A DNA stretch of 64,000 bases from Paracrocinitomix mangrovi (GCF_019740355.2 NZ_CP091819.1:2294001-2358000), one strand, 5' to 3'. Shown: positions 37,099 through 46,044, counted from the first letter of the stretch. The notes: generated from the letters alone by a model not told the origin. Translations and numbers: made by a program.

Positions 37099-37563
37099 AT
37101 GAAAACCAAAACTTATTCATTTATAATAGTCGGACTACTTTTCTTCTCATGCAATTCTAATAATTCGGAAGAATCAGAATCAACTAAAAATAATGAACCG
37201 AACAAAGAGGAAATTATGGAAGACCCAGAATTTGTTATCGTTAAAGAATACCCAATGGACGAATGGGGAGGTGCTCAACCAGAATTAACTTTACGTGAAA
37301 GCGGAAATGCCTGGTTAATCACGGAAGTTCCTCCTTTTGAAGATGAAGATGGAAACGAATTGTTTGATGATGAAGATTTTCCTGAAGGACTTGAATTTGA
37401 AAAATTAATTGCTGATTACATTGGGACAGATGTAATTCGAGATGACAGAGAAGTATTTATTATCGAAAATGCCACAGAAGAACAATGTCTAAAGGTCGTT
37501 GAGTTCTTTGCAAACTACTGGGATCTTCGCAAGGAGGAATACAAAATGAAGAAGGAAAACTAA
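37099..37563 (+). CDS. Cassette 1: acidic lipoprotein
   Basis: 154 residues from ATG 37099; an ATG at 37078 straddles the attI junction and is not part of the mobile unit. Lipobox FFSC, then a Ser/Asn/Glu-rich linker and an acidic domain (FEDEDGNELFDDEDFPEG). The stop TAA lies in AAAACTAA at the start of the attC site. As the first cassette it is closest to attI and so would be the latest acquired under integron rules. Confidence 0.75.
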   Translation: MKTKTYSFIIVGLLFFSCNSNNSEESESTKNNEPNKEEIMEDPEFVIVKEYPMDEWGGAQPELTLRESGNAWLITEVPPFEDEDGNELFDDEDFPEGLEFEKLIADYIGTDVIRDDREVFIIENATEEQCLKVVEFFANYWDLRKEEYKMKKEN

Positions 37564-37730
37564 TGCTAACACAATAGGTAAAATTCACCCCCTCCCTCTT
37601 CCACGCGCAATGCTCCCATTGGCGTGTCCATAACCGGGCAGCCATCACACGTAGGACCGCCCAGAGTCCGGGATTTTGGCCACCGCACTTGGCGCCGCAA
37701 TAAATTGCTAATTTTACCCAAACGTTAGGC
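37564..37730 (+). repeat. attC-like site 1
   Basis: 167 bp. Outer boxes TGCTAAC and GTTAGGC; L arms GGTAAAATT/AATTTTACC pair fully; 3' side hairpin GCAAT-AA-ATTGC. The inner GTCCGAC arm is altered, with CCTCCC facing GTAGGAC. Confidence 0.85.
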
Positions 37731-37744
37731 ACAATTGTAGTTAA

Positions 37745-38476
37745 ATGAAATCAATCTGGTTTATTGTATTTATGTTTTCGAGTTTACAGTCCTACTGTCA
37801 AACTGAACTTCTTGAAAAATTAGACACTGTTGATTTTGGAACGGCAAATTATCATATCATGCAGAAGCATGATTTTAGTGTATATAAAGTATATACCAAG
37901 GAAAATGATAGTTTGATACTCTTAAATACAAACACTTTAAATTATAATGACTCTACAGTCACGAGTACATTATATGATTATAAAAATGGAAAAATAAAGA
38001 CTCAAAAGTCAACTCACTCATGGATTCCAATTGATTTAAAGCAACATTCACCAGATTCAGTTTTGAATTCGCCAACAAGTGACAGCACTATTTTTATTTA
38101 TGATGAATTGGGTCGTCTTATCCAAAAGATCGTTGTTTATCCTTATTCAATAAACAAGGTGAAAACTGAATCATATTTTGGTTATCTGGACAGCACTTAT
38201 TATTTGACATTTGAGATTCGTAAGAGCTCAAATTTGAATCGTTATCAAGTGAATACCACAATAATTAATTATGAGTATGACGTAAAACCTTGTCTCAATG
38301 AAGACGGAAGCATTCTTTGTTATGTAAGAAGGAAATATGTTTATGAATCTGATCGAAAATCAACTCTTAATTTAATGGAAGAAGTTTATATAAATGAATA
38401 TGGTCTTCTCAAAGAATCACATAGTTATGACATAAACGACAGTTCTGTTGTCCACCACTACTATCATTATGAATAA
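37745..38476 (+). CDS. Cassette 2: exported protein with YD-like strands, copy A
   Basis: 243 residues with a signal peptide (SYCQ). Segments such as FIYDELGRLIQKIV and YVYESDRKS recall RHS/YD-type beta units, as in many Bacteroidota secreted proteins. The same cassette is found again as cassette 25. The copies agree up to HYYH, where indel/substitution differences change the stop. Starts 21 bp after the junction. Confidence 0.75.
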   Translation: MKSIWFIVFMFSSLQSYCQTELLEKLDTVDFGTANYHIMQKHDFSVYKVYTKENDSLILLNTNTLNYNDSTVTSTLYDYKNGKIKTQKSTHSWIPIDLKQHSPDSVLNSPTSDSTIFIYDELGRLIQKIVVYPYSINKVKTESYFGYLDSTYYLTFEIRKSSNLNRYQVNTTIINYEYDVKPCLNEDGSILCYVRRKYVYESDRKSTLNLMEEVYINEYGLLKESHSYDINDSSVVHHYYHYE

Positions 38477-38484
38477 AAAACTGT

Positions 38485-38651
38485 GCCTAACATAATAAGT
38501 AAAATTCATGTCCGACACTTGGCCAGCCCGCAAAGCGCCCAGTGACGTGTAAAGTATGCTGGGGCCAACTCACGTCGGACAAAAGAGGATCGTGGTTTGG
38601 CCGGCGCACTTCATGTCGCCATAAATTGCTAATTTTACTCAAACGTTAGGA
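38485..38651 (+). repeat. attC-like site 2
   Basis: 167 bp. Boxes GCCTAAC/GTTAGGA; L arms AGTAAAATT/AATTTTACT. An unusual middle (GCCCGCAAAGCGCCC) that it shares with site 25, with which it appears identical up to the junction. Confidence 0.85.
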
Positions 38652-38673
38652 AGCCATTGCAATAGGACTTGAA

Positions 38674-39132
38674 ATGTATAACAATCCGAAACATTTTCTG
38701 CATGAACATTTAACCTTTCTTGAATCAACAGGAATCGAAGGTAAGAATAGTGGATTTGAAAATTTCTTTGCTAAGAAAGGAGTCCAATACAACAAGAACT
38801 GGGATCAAGAACGAACAATTCTGGACTGGAACGGAATTAAAAAATTCCAATTCTTCTATGATTACGAAGGAGAAGAAAATGTTATTCGGGAATGGTTAAG
38901 AAATAGCGAACTGAAAAACTTTGAACACTTATACACTTGGTTCGACTATAATGACCCAATAGTAAAAATTAAAACTTCTGACTTAATAGAGTATTGGGAA
39001 GAATTCACAATAGCAAGTGTGGAAGGTCTTGCATTTGTATCTGAAAATGGAGAAATATTTTTAGAATTTACCCAATCACCTCACTATTTCTGTATTAGCA
39101 ACTTTGAAATCAAGTCTGGATCTGCAATCTAG
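38674..39132 (+). CDS. Cassette 3: cytoplasmic protein of unknown family
   Basis: 152 residues, no signal peptide. Aromatic and acidic, with YNKNWDQERTILDWNG and YTWFDYNDP; single-domain length and acidity fit an immunity-type protein, but no family is recognised. It starts with ATG 22 bp after the junction and ends 25 bp before the outer box of site 3. Confidence 0.65.
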   Translation: MYNNPKHFLHEHLTFLESTGIEGKNSGFENFFAKKGVQYNKNWDQERTILDWNGIKKFQFFYDYEGEENVIREWLRNSELKNFEHLYTWFDYNDPIVKIKTSDLIEYWEEFTIASVEGLAFVSENGEIFLEFTQSPHYFCISNFEIKSGSAI

Positions 39133-39157
39133 TGGTCTTGCAAGAGCAGAAAACGGC

Positions 39158-39327
39158 TCCTAACACAATAGGTAAAGCACATGTCCTACCCTTTTTTGCC
39201 TACTCACTTGCACCGATTACGTGCCCATATAGTGGTTTGGCCTTCACACGGTCGGACAGCCAGAGTACGGGTTTGGCCAGCGCACTTCACGTCGCAATAA
39301 ATTGCTAGCTTTACCCAAACGTTAGCA
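39158..39327 (+). repeat. attC-like site 3
   Basis: 170 bp. Boxes TCCTAAC/GTTAGCA; L arms GGTAAAGC/GCTTTACC; side hairpin GCAAT/ATTGC preceded by CACGTC. The inner helix GTCCTAC does not pair perfectly with GTCGGAC. Confidence 0.85.
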
Positions 39328-39342
39328 TTAATTACCCAAAAC

Positions 39343-40416
39343 ATGAAATTAAGACTATCAATTCTGATTCTATTATCTACACTTTTAGCTTGTGGTTCAG
39401 ATCAATCAGAAAATACTGAAGAAGAAGACTATCAGAAATTCTTCGCAGAAAATGCTAGTTCCATACAAGAGGCTTTTGATCATAGATTCGAAGTTAAAAC
39501 TCTTATGATTGATTCTCGGGAAGAACTAGACATCCCAGATAGTATTCATTACTTAGTAAAACTTGAAGAATTACATACCGGCGGGAAGCAAATGAGCTTT
39601 TTACCATGCAATTTATGCAATCTTGAAAATTTAAAAATCCTTTCAGTTGAATGGGCTGGTTTAGACTCTTTACCTTTTTGTCTTGGAAAAATGCCTAATC
39701 TATATTGGCTTCAATTATCAGGAAATAATATAACAGAATTGCCAGAAACGTTCACAAATTCGAAATCAATTAGTAAAGTTTTCCTTGAAAATAACCTGAT
39801 TAAAGAAATACCTGAGTCCATAAGCAATATGACCCAATTAACTACTATGAACTTAGCCTGGAACCAAATTGAAACCATTCCTTCATCAATAGGTAATTTG
39901 GAAAATTTGCGACTGCTGAATTTAGAAGGAAATCCAATTCATAATTTGCCCAATGAATTAGCACAAATAGACCTAGTTTCTTTAGAAATTTCTTACACCA
40001 AAATAACGAAGTTACCGGAATGGATCAGCTCTTCAAAAAGCTTAAAAACCCTTTGTATTGACAGCTTGCAAATAGGCGAATTACCAGAATGGCTAGGTAA
40101 CAAAACGGATCTAAAAATCTTAAGAATTGCATATCAAAATCTAAAAGAATTTCCTTATTGGTTAAAAAACCTAACAGCCTTGGAGGAGCTAAGATTATCA
40201 AACAACAATATCTCTCAAATTCCAAGTTGGATAGAAAATCTAACTCAACTTTATGATCTAGACATCTCCAATAATCCAATTGAATCTATCCCGGATAATA
40301 TTATAAATATGGAATCATTAGGTTCACTTAATGTTTCAGGCACCAATTTAGATTCTACTTATGTGAGTGTATTGCAAGAGAAAATGCCCCATTGTAGTAT
40401 TACTTATAAAAACTAA
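39343..40416 (+). CDS. Cassette 4: leucine-rich-repeat lipoprotein
   Basis: 357 residues. Lipobox LLAC (Cys near 17), then about ten LRR units of 22-23 residues with consensus L--L-L--N-I--LPE-I--L, such as NLYWLQLSGNNITELPETF. LRR proteins bind partner proteins. The stop TAA is within AAAACTAA of the following site. It is the longest gene in the array. Confidence 0.85.
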   Translation: MKLRLSILILLSTLLACGSDQSENTEEEDYQKFFAENASSIQEAFDHRFEVKTLMIDSREELDIPDSIHYLVKLEELHTGGKQMSFLPCNLCNLENLKILSVEWAGLDSLPFCLGKMPNLYWLQLSGNNITELPETFTNSKSISKVFLENNLIKEIPESISNMTQLTTMNLAWNQIETIPSSIGNLENLRLLNLEGNPIHNLPNELAQIDLVSLEISYTKITKLPEWISSSKSLKTLCIDSLQIGELPEWLGNKTDLKILRIAYQNLKEFPYWLKNLTALEELRLSNNNISQIPSWIENLTQLYDLDISNNPIESIPDNIINMESLGSLNVSGTNLDSTYVSVLQEKMPHCSITYKN

Positions 40417-40582
40417 TGCTAACATAATAGCTAAAGCATACGTCCGACACTTGGCCGGCATGCTTTCGCCCATTTCGTGTCCATAATCCGGGCGGCCATC
40501 TCGGTCGGACAGCCAGAGTCCGGGATTTTTTGCCTACACACTTCGCACGCAATAAATTGCTAGCTTTAGCCAAACGTTAGCT
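40417..40582 (+). repeat. attC-like site 4
   Basis: 166 bp. Boxes TGCTAAC/GTTAGCT; L arms GCTAAAGC/GCTTTAGC; inner helix GTCCGAC/GTCGGAC; side hairpin GCAAT/ATTGC preceded by CGCAC. Confidence 0.88.
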
Positions 40583-40599
40583 ACAATTACAATTGACTC

Positions 40600-41346
40600 A
40601 TGAATAATTCAATTAAGAAATTTGATGTATTTCTTTTGTTTGCTTGGATTTGTATAATTCTAGGTTTACTGGCAATAGCCTTATATACATACCAATTGTT
40701 TTCGCAGAACTTAGCGAATACTGAAGAAAACATAAGTATTGAATTGTTTGGCTCATATGGTGATTTTGTAGGTGGTTTCGTTGGAACAATTTGGTCTTTA
40801 GCAGCAGTAATCCTAGTGTATAAGACTTATTCATTGCAGAAAAAAGAACTCAATGACTTGAAGAAAAAAGGTTCTCACGAAATATTTCAAAGCAATTTTT
40901 ATTCTCTGTTGGAATTAAACGAAAGAGCTAAGTTGAATTGGGAATATGCAGGAAAATATGGTAGTGACGCTTTTCAAGAATTCAGATCGGTACTAAAAAC
41001 AATCTTAGAATCTAAGTCTTCAGATTTTGAAAAAGCTGAAAAAATAGTTTTTGAATTATCAAAAGGAACTGATGGATTTACTCAATTCCCAATTCACCTA
41101 ATTTTTGAAACTGTATATCTAATAGACGAGCAAGATGAAAATTTGAAGTCTCGTTACTACAGAATATTTGGCAGCACATTTTCAACAAACGAAAAAATTC
41201 ATCTCTGGTGTATGATTTATTCTGGATTCCTGCTTAAAAAAGAAATTCCAGCGAATCTTGAAAAAGTTTTATGGTTAACAGATGCCTGGAAAGTCTGGAT
41301 AAAATCTGGGGATACGTATACTTTTAATCCAAATGCTAGGGTATAA
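40600..41346 (+). CDS. Cassette 5: putAbiC-like abortive-infection membrane protein
   Basis: 248 residues. Two N-terminal membrane helices (about 10-32 and 58-80) with FGSYGDFVGGFVGTIWSL between and within them, then KTYSLQKKELNDLKKK and SNFYSLLELNER. This matches the layout of the putative phage abortive infection family (putAbiC), from my recollection of the family. It probably senses infection at the membrane and shuts the cell down. It shares the cassette with an opposite-strand gene. Confidence 0.65.
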   Translation: MNNSIKKFDVFLLFAWICIILGLLAIALYTYQLFSQNLANTEENISIELFGSYGDFVGGFVGTIWSLAAVILVYKTYSLQKKELNDLKKKGSHEIFQSNFYSLLELNERAKLNWEYAGKYGSDAFQEFRSVLKTILESKSSDFEKAEKIVFELSKGTDGFTQFPIHLIFETVYLIDEQDENLKSRYYRIFGSTFSTNEKIHLWCMIYSGFLLKKEIPANLEKVLWLTDAWKVWIKSGDTYTFNPNARV

Positions 41347-41354
41347 CAAAACTT

Positions 41355-42008
41355 CTATCCTGTGATTAATTTCACAGCAAATGAGGAAGTGAATTCCAGC
41401 AAAAACCTCTCTCCTAGTTCAAATCTTTTTGAGTATGCCTTTGCGAACAATGTCCTAATTTTCGTCCAAAGTTGGCTCTTACTACATTCAGACATTTGCG
41501 CTTTAATTTCCTTTATTTCTTTCGAAACCTCATTTTTAAGTTCTGGGGCTTCGTTCTCTGTAGCTGTCTCAAGTTCATCCAGAAATGCTACGACCTGACG
41601 TAGTTCTTTCCTATTTAACATTCTGTCATCTTGGTCGTCTAGAATTTCGAAATCCGCTTCCAAATCATCATAATAAAATTTGATTTTTTCGTTGTCAAAA
41701 ATAGGACTTGGTTGATTGTACTTTCTGATAAGTTTTGCCCACATTTCAATATTGGCTTTAATATTGTCCAATGACCCATGAGCCGTTGTGGCGTTGAAAT
41801 TTTCATCATTGAAAGGCCTAAAAGTCATTGAATATGGTTTGTTGCTAACAGGTTTACTGAGCAACTTAAAGTAAAAATCGGAGTTTGGATCTGAATCCTG
41901 TAATAACACAGACTTGTCCTCTTCTATATCAATTGTAAAAATGTCACCATGTTTACTTAATGCTTCTTCTAAAATTTTTCTAATCGCGATTGGTATCTTT
42001 TTTTGCAT
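41355..42008 (-). CDS. Cassette 5: opposite-strand gene, unknown function
   Basis: 217 residues from ATG 42008; a TTG at 42047 would add 13. Soluble and acidic, ending in a basic helical part (SKSQLWTKIRTLFAKAYSKRFELGERFLLEF). It converges on the putAbiC-like gene with only 8 bp between stops and no attC between them, so both travel together. It could be a second defence component or an independent gene; no family recognised. Confidence 0.7.
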   Translation of the reverse strand: MQKKIPIAIRKILEEALSKHGDIFTIDIEEDKSVLLQDSDPNSDFYFKLLSKPVSNKPYSMTFRPFNDENFNATTAHGSLDNIKANIEMWAKLIRKYNQPSPIFDNEKIKFYYDDLEADFEILDDQDDRMLNRKELRQVVAFLDELETATENEAPELKNEVSKEIKEIKAQMSECSKSQLWTKIRTLFAKAYSKRFELGERFLLEFTSSFAVKLITG

Positions 42009-42085
42009 GATTGTGATTTGTTGTAATACGAATTTACGGAAAATCAACTGGCTATCAGTTAGTTGTTAATAAAAAAGAAAACTGT

Positions 42086-42255
42086 AGCTAACACAGTAGG
42101 TAAAGTTCATGTCCGACACTGTGGCCACGCTTTTCCCTCCCAATGCTTGTACATATCCGGGCTGCCATCACTCGGTCGGACAAACCAGAGTCCGGGGTTC
42201 TTTCCCACCGCACTTCAAGACGGCATAAATGCCTAACTTTACCCAAACGTTAGGC
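42086..42255 (+). repeat. attC-like site 5
   Basis: 170 bp. Boxes AGCTAAC/GTTAGGC; L arms GGTAAAGTT/AACTTTACC; side hairpin GGCAT-AA-ATGCC, a compensated variant of GCAAT/ATTGC. Confidence 0.88.
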
Positions 42256-42261
42256 ACTATT

Positions 42262-42921
42262 ATGAAAGGTCTTCACTTAATTGCAATTGTATCGCTTCTT
42301 GGACTCTTATCTTCATGTGATGAATCCGTAAAAGAATACTATTATTCACTTGAAGACTTTACCGTTCCTAAGTTTTATAAATATGAAAACAAAACGAACC
42401 CTAGTTACACTCAGTATTGGAAAATGTCAAGTAAACCTGACGACCAAATCCTAATTACTGAAGCCTTCAATGCTGATTTCGTTCAATTTGAATATTTCAG
42501 TGAGCAATATGACTCAGAAGGATCTAAACTAGTGGAATATTATCCCATATCAGAAGGACAAAAGACTGGAACAACCCCAATTCATAAAGACGTGTTTTTA
42601 TGGCAACCTAAAGATGAATATCAGTACCAGGTTGAATATACCGACAAAAATGGAAAAACCACTTTTTCGAAGAAAAGGAAACTGATTAGTTTTGAAGACA
42701 TAGAATACATGGGTATAAAAACTCAAGCTGCGAAATTTAGAGGTGACTACTCATTCCAATACCACAAGTACGGCCAAACAGTTGAATATTGGCAATATAG
42801 CTACTATACTAAAGAGCACGGATTTGTAAAATATAATCGTACACTTCCAGATGGCTCAAAATCAACTCTTGAGTTGACTGAAATTTTAAGTGAATCAGAC
42901 TGGCAACAGTTGACTCAGTAA
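42262..42921 (+). CDS. Cassette 6: lipoprotein
   Basis: 219 residues from ATG 42262, only 12 bp past the junction; an upstream ATG lies inside the att site and is rejected. Lipobox LLSSC. The mature part is rich in Tyr and Lys with repeated Y-Y motifs (KEYYYSLEDF, YSYYTKEHGF). Function unknown. Confidence 0.75.
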   Translation: MKGLHLIAIVSLLGLLSSCDESVKEYYYSLEDFTVPKFYKYENKTNPSYTQYWKMSSKPDDQILITEAFNADFVQFEYFSEQYDSEGSKLVEYYPISEGQKTGTTPIHKDVFLWQPKDEYQYQVEYTDKNGKTTFSKKRKLISFEDIEYMGIKTQAAKFRGDYSFQYHKYGQTVEYWQYSYYTKEHGFVKYNRTLPDGSKSTLELTEILSESDWQQLTQ

Positions 42922-42930
42922 AAAAACAGT

Positions 42931-43099
42931 GCCTAACACAGTAGGTAAAGTTCATGCCCGACACTCTGGCCACGCTTTTCCCTCCCAGTACGTGAACATA
43001 TCCGGACTTCCATCACTCGGTCGGACAAACCAGAGTCCGGGGTTTTGGCCACCGCACATCAAGACGGCATAAATGCCTAACTTTACCCAAACGTTAGCT
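42931..43099 (+). repeat. attC-like site 6
   Basis: 169 bp. Boxes GCCTAAC/GTTAGCT; L arms GGTAAAGTT/AACTTTACC; side hairpin GGCAT/ATGCC. Close to sites 5, 22 and 24. Confidence 0.88.
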
Positions 43100-43115
43100 T
43101 CCATTACGATTAGAC

Positions 43116-43307
43116 ATGCAATTCATCCGACCGAAAATAATTGGAACTCTAAAAATTCAGAAAATGATGGCAGGTAATCTAGCCGTGATCAATAATGTTA
43201 AATCGACTCCCAACAAGATTATTATTCCCTGTCGAGATAAAGAACATGGTCTTGAAATAATCGAATTGATAAAAACTGCAAAACCTGGAGACAAATTGTA
43301 CTTTTAA
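43116..43307 (+). CDS. Cassette 7: 63-residue protein
   Basis: Short basic protein (MQFIRPKIIGTLK ... IELIKTAKPGDKLYF) starting 23 bp after the junction. A strong hairpin follows the stop. It faces the KTSC-like gene on the other strand; a small two-gene module is possible, but no family is recognised. Confidence 0.55.
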   Translation: MQFIRPKIIGTLKIQKMMAGNLAVINNVKSTPNKIIIPCRDKEHGLEIIELIKTAKPGDKLYF

Positions 43308-43311
43308 AATT

Positions 43312-43338
43312 GGGGCCGCGAACGCGACCCCCTTGTTT
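43312..43338. terminator. Terminator between the two convergent genes of cassette 7
   Basis: Arms GGGGCCGCG and CGCGACCCC around AA with one internal mismatch, followed by CTTGTTTT. Confidence 0.7.
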
Positions 43339-43339
43339 T

Positions 43340-43567
43340 CTAAGCTAACTTTCTAGCGTACCTCTTTCGAATGATCCTGCTGATGTAGCTGTTCAAACCT
43401 CTACCTTGATGAGCAAGAATTTTCATTCGTTCAATCTCATGAACTCCTGTACTCGAATAGGTATATAGGTATGACGATCGATCTTTAAACTGAACAACAA
43501 TATAATCATGTCCAATTTCAAAACCTGCAACATTGGAGTTCCCTCCTAAGTTTCTATAGATCTGCAT
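43340..43567 (-). CDS. Cassette 7: KTSC-like domain protein, opposite strand
   Basis: 75 residues. The pattern GNSNVAGFEIGHDYIVVQFKDRSSYLYTY ... GLNSYISRIIRKRY follows the KTSC domain layout (S-N-I--GYD ... L-V-F--G--Y-Y ... F---I). The domain is linked to RNA-processing proteins and phage genes. A purine-rich AAAGGAGG precedes ATG 43567 on the minus strand, a strong ribosome-binding site unusual for this genome. Confidence 0.6.
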   Translation of the reverse strand: MQIYRNLGGNSNVAGFEIGHDYIVVQFKDRSSYLYTYSSTGVHEIERMKILAHQGRGLNSYISRIIRKRYARKLA

Positions 43568-43647
43568 TTTAACCTCCTTTCTTTATTTAATCGACCAATT
43601 ATTCTTCAGAGGTCGAACCTGAATGAAGTCAGATTTGCAAATTTTTC

Positions 43648-43735
43648 TACCTTTGAAATGCATTGGGAGGTAGTCCGATTTGCTCGGTCGACTTCTTAAA
43701 CCGAAAGGGTGAAACGGGAATTTCGCCCTTTTTTT
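43648..43735 (+). ncRNA. Candidate small RNA in cassette 7
   Basis: TACCTTTG at 43648-43655 matches the -7 box TAnnTTTG. About 5 bp further a roughly 75-nt non-coding stretch begins, with a CCGA-TTTGC-TCGG stem and a terminator-like hairpin (GGGTGAAA/TTTCGCCC plus T run, 43704-43735). No credible frame covers it. The -33 element is unclear. The rest of 43568-43871 is empty apart from a short CGTAAATTTACG palindrome. Confidence 0.45.
43704..43735 (+). terminator. Hairpin terminator in cassette 7
   Basis: Arms AAAGGGTGAAA and TTTCGCCCTTT (one G-T wobble) around CGGGAA, followed by seven T. Confidence 0.75.
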
Positions 43736-43871
43736 ATTGACGTAAATTTACGGCTAAAGTACCCAGAAATAAAGGCGGACTTATACACATTGACCCCATA
43801 CTTTTCAACAGTTTTTCCGAATTTTTAGTCTAAAATTGATTAATAATTAATCGGCAGGGGTAAAAAACGTA

Positions 43872-44062
43872 AGCTAACACAGTAGCTAAAGCTAAGCGCC
43901 CGACACTTTGGCCGCGCGCGTTTCGCCCAGTACGTGTCCATAGTCCGGGCAGCCATCTCGGTCGGACGCTCCCAGTATCCGGGGTTTGGCCTGCGCACTT
44001 TCGCACGTAATTTGTATTTGCTGCGCAAACAACAAATCACTAGCTTTAGCCAAACGTTATGC
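43872..44062 (+). repeat. attC-like site 7 (long form)
   Basis: 191 bp. Boxes AGCTAAC/GTTATGC; L arms GCTAAAGCTA/TAGCTTTAGC. The side hairpin is the long form with arms TTTGTATTTG and CAAACAACAAA around CTGCG. Confidence 0.88.
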
Positions 44063-44580
44063 TTCATTCCGAACCAGAAATTAATGACTTAGAAGTAATG
44101 GCTATTTTCAGAATGGCACTAGAGAAGTCTATAATTGAACAGAAATCTGTAGTTGAATGGTCGGACAAAATCATATCTTCAAATCCAGAAAATGTCCCTG
44201 ACTTTGCGCTCGAACTAAGTATATCTGGCAACTACGGAGTTAATGAAGCTGTTCACTTATTGCGTGAAAACGAGTCAACTTTGGAAAATCCAGTGTTATG
44301 GAAAATCTTATACGGACTTGTAGGCCTATTTTATCGGGAAAAGCAAATCGAACTCTCGCGTGCATGCAATGCTATTGCTGATTTTGCCAATGAAATTATG
44401 TCAAAAACCGAATATGACCTATTTGGAATGTCAGTGTCTGATGCATACTTTCTTGCTGAAAATGGTTCTTATGGAAATTTGGAGAATGTCGAAAAGTCTT
44501 TACTAGAATTAACAGAAGAACAATTGCATCTTGGCAAGTGGTTCAGATCAAAATACTTAATGCAGAAAAACGAAGCATAA
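44059..44580 (+). CDS. Cassette 8: soluble helical protein
   Basis: 173 residues. The ATG is part of the R' box (GTTATGC), so the start codon is the third base of the cassette; ATG 44098 is an alternative. The stop TAA is inside the outer box GCATAAC of the next site, so the gene fills the cassette end to end. All-helical and acidic, with no signal or membrane segment. Family unknown. Confidence 0.7.
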   Translation: MLHSEPEINDLEVMAIFRMALEKSIIEQKSVVEWSDKIISSNPENVPDFALELSISGNYGVNEAVHLLRENESTLENPVLWKILYGLVGLFYREKQIELSRACNAIADFANEIMSKTEYDLFGMSVSDAYFLAENGSYGNLENVEKSLLELTEEQLHLGKWFRSKYLMQKNEA

Positions 44581-44743
44581 CACAATAGCTAAAGCAAAGC
44601 GTCTACCCTTGGCCAGCACACCTGCTCCCAATGGCGTGTACAAAGTCCTGGTTTGGCCTAACACGGTGGACTACCAAAGTACGGGGTTTTGGCCTGCGCA
44701 CTTTCGCACGCAATAAATTGCTAGCTTTAGCCAAACGTTATGC
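44575..44743 (+). repeat. attC-like site 8
   Basis: 169 bp. Boxes GCATAAC/GTTATGC; L arms GCTAAAGC/GCTTTAGC. The inner helix is CTACC against GGTGG, a compensated change from the usual CCGAC/GTCGG. Confidence 0.88.
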
Positions 44744-44761
44744 TTCATTAAGTTAAACACA

Positions 44762-45094
44762 ATGTCGGAAATGAAGACTGAACCAATAAAATCTATTAAA
44801 AATGACTACGTCACTTCATTTATTGGAGTAGCTATCTTCTGCATAATAGGGGTATTGGTCCTTCAATTCTTTCATGGAAATGGAACTCAAACTAATAGTG
44901 CAACAAATGACGGAATTGGACTGACTTTTGATAATCTCGGGAGGGCATTTGACCGTCTAAAAAACTTCTCGATCGTAATGCTATTAATTGCAATTGCACT
45001 GACCATTACAACTTGGATTCTGGGGTACAAGAACCTAAGAAATGGGTTCATTTTTTGTGCTGTTATCTCCATTTTATTCATGTCAATGTTGTAG
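44762..45094 (+). CDS. Cassette 9: small membrane protein
   Basis: 110 residues with three likely membrane helices (about 18-36, 68-86 and 93-110) and a polar loop of about 30 residues between the first two. No family recognised. Starts 24 bp after the junction. Confidence 0.7.
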   Translation: MSEMKTEPIKSIKNDYVTSFIGVAIFCIIGVLVLQFFHGNGTQTNSATNDGIGLTFDNLGRAFDRLKNFSIVMLLIAIALTITTWILGYKNLRNGFIFCAVISILFMSML

Positions 45095-45102
45095 AAAACG
45101 AA

Positions 45103-45268
45103 GCATAACATAGTAAGCAAAGCTTACGTCCGACACTTGTCCATCACTCTTCTCTCCCATTACTTGCCCATATCCTGGGGTGCCATCACGGTCGGACAGC
45201 CAAAGTCCGGGGTTTTTCGCCTACACACTCGCACGCAATAAATTGCTAGCTTTGCTCAAACGTTATGA
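45103..45268 (+). repeat. attC-like site 9
   Basis: 166 bp. Boxes GCATAAC/GTTATGA; L arms AGCAAAGC/GCTTTGCT, a third compensated L type. Contains TAGCTTTG, a full -7 box match. Confidence 0.88.
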
Positions 45269-45280
45269 GTAATTACAATT

Positions 45281-45850
45281 TTACTTGCATGATTCATAAC
45301 GGAAAGCAGTCAAGAGTTTTTGAATAGCTACTTGTTCTACTTCGAGAATTCTTCCCTTGAACATTTCTTTTTCAACTCGAAATTTATTTTCGGAAAGATT
45401 TCCAAAATGGTTGAAGTCTTCAGAATTTAAAATTTTATCTATTTGTAAATAATAATCCTCTGGATAATCCAAGGGATAATGAAATACAATAGAATTTACT
45501 TCTTGCTTGAATTCTTCAACAGATTCAATAAAAGAGTTTAATTCAAAAGAATTATATGTTAAGGTTGAATCTATATTTTTCCTGAACCTACTACAAAACT
45601 CTCGTAATTCAAAAACACTTGAATCGACAGATTCAAAATTAGGAACGTTACCATAAACTGTCTGTCTGGCCCGAACTACATCAACTTGCCAATAAGAAAA
45701 ATTAATATTTTCGGAAATACGCTCGTTTGTTGTCCTAATTGAGTTTTCTAACTCCAATGAATAATCCTTATTTATAGCAGGAATATCGACTTGCTCTTCT
45801 GACTCACAAGAAAATAAAACAATCAAACTTGTTAGGACTAGTATACGCAT
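45281..45850 (-). CDS. Cassette 10: lipoprotein on the opposite strand
   Basis: 189 residues from ATG 45850. Lipobox VLFSC, then an acidic helical domain. The gene runs against the array; its stop lies 13 bp from the junction and its start only 24 bp from the next site. A TACATTTA -7-like box (45855-45862, minus strand) overlaps the leader, so its promoter probably uses att-site DNA. Confidence 0.75.
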   Translation of the reverse strand: MRILVLTSLIVLFSCESEEQVDIPAINKDYSLELENSIRTTNERISENINFSYWQVDVVRARQTVYGNVPNFESVDSSVFELREFCSRFRKNIDSTLTYNSFELNSFIESVEEFKQEVNSIVFHYPLDYPEDYYLQIDKILNSEDFNHFGNLSENKFRVEKEMFKGRILEVEQVAIQKLLTAFRYESCK

Positions 45851-45873
45851 GACATAAATGTATGGAAAACTAC

Positions 45874-46044
45874 TCATAACACAGTAAGCAAAGCTCACGT
45901 CCGACACTTGTCCATCTCACTTTTCGCCCAAAACGTGTCCATATAGTGGTTTTTGCCATTACACGGTCGGACAGCCATAATCCGGGGTTTTGGCCCGCGC
46001 ACCTCGCGCCGGCATAAATGCCTATCTTTGCTCAAACGTTATGA
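45874..46044 (+). repeat. attC-like site 10
   Basis: 171 bp. Boxes TCATAAC/GTTATGA; L arms AGCAAAG/CTTTGCT; side hairpin GGCAT/ATGCC preceded by CGCGCC. Contains TATCTTTG. Confidence 0.88.
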
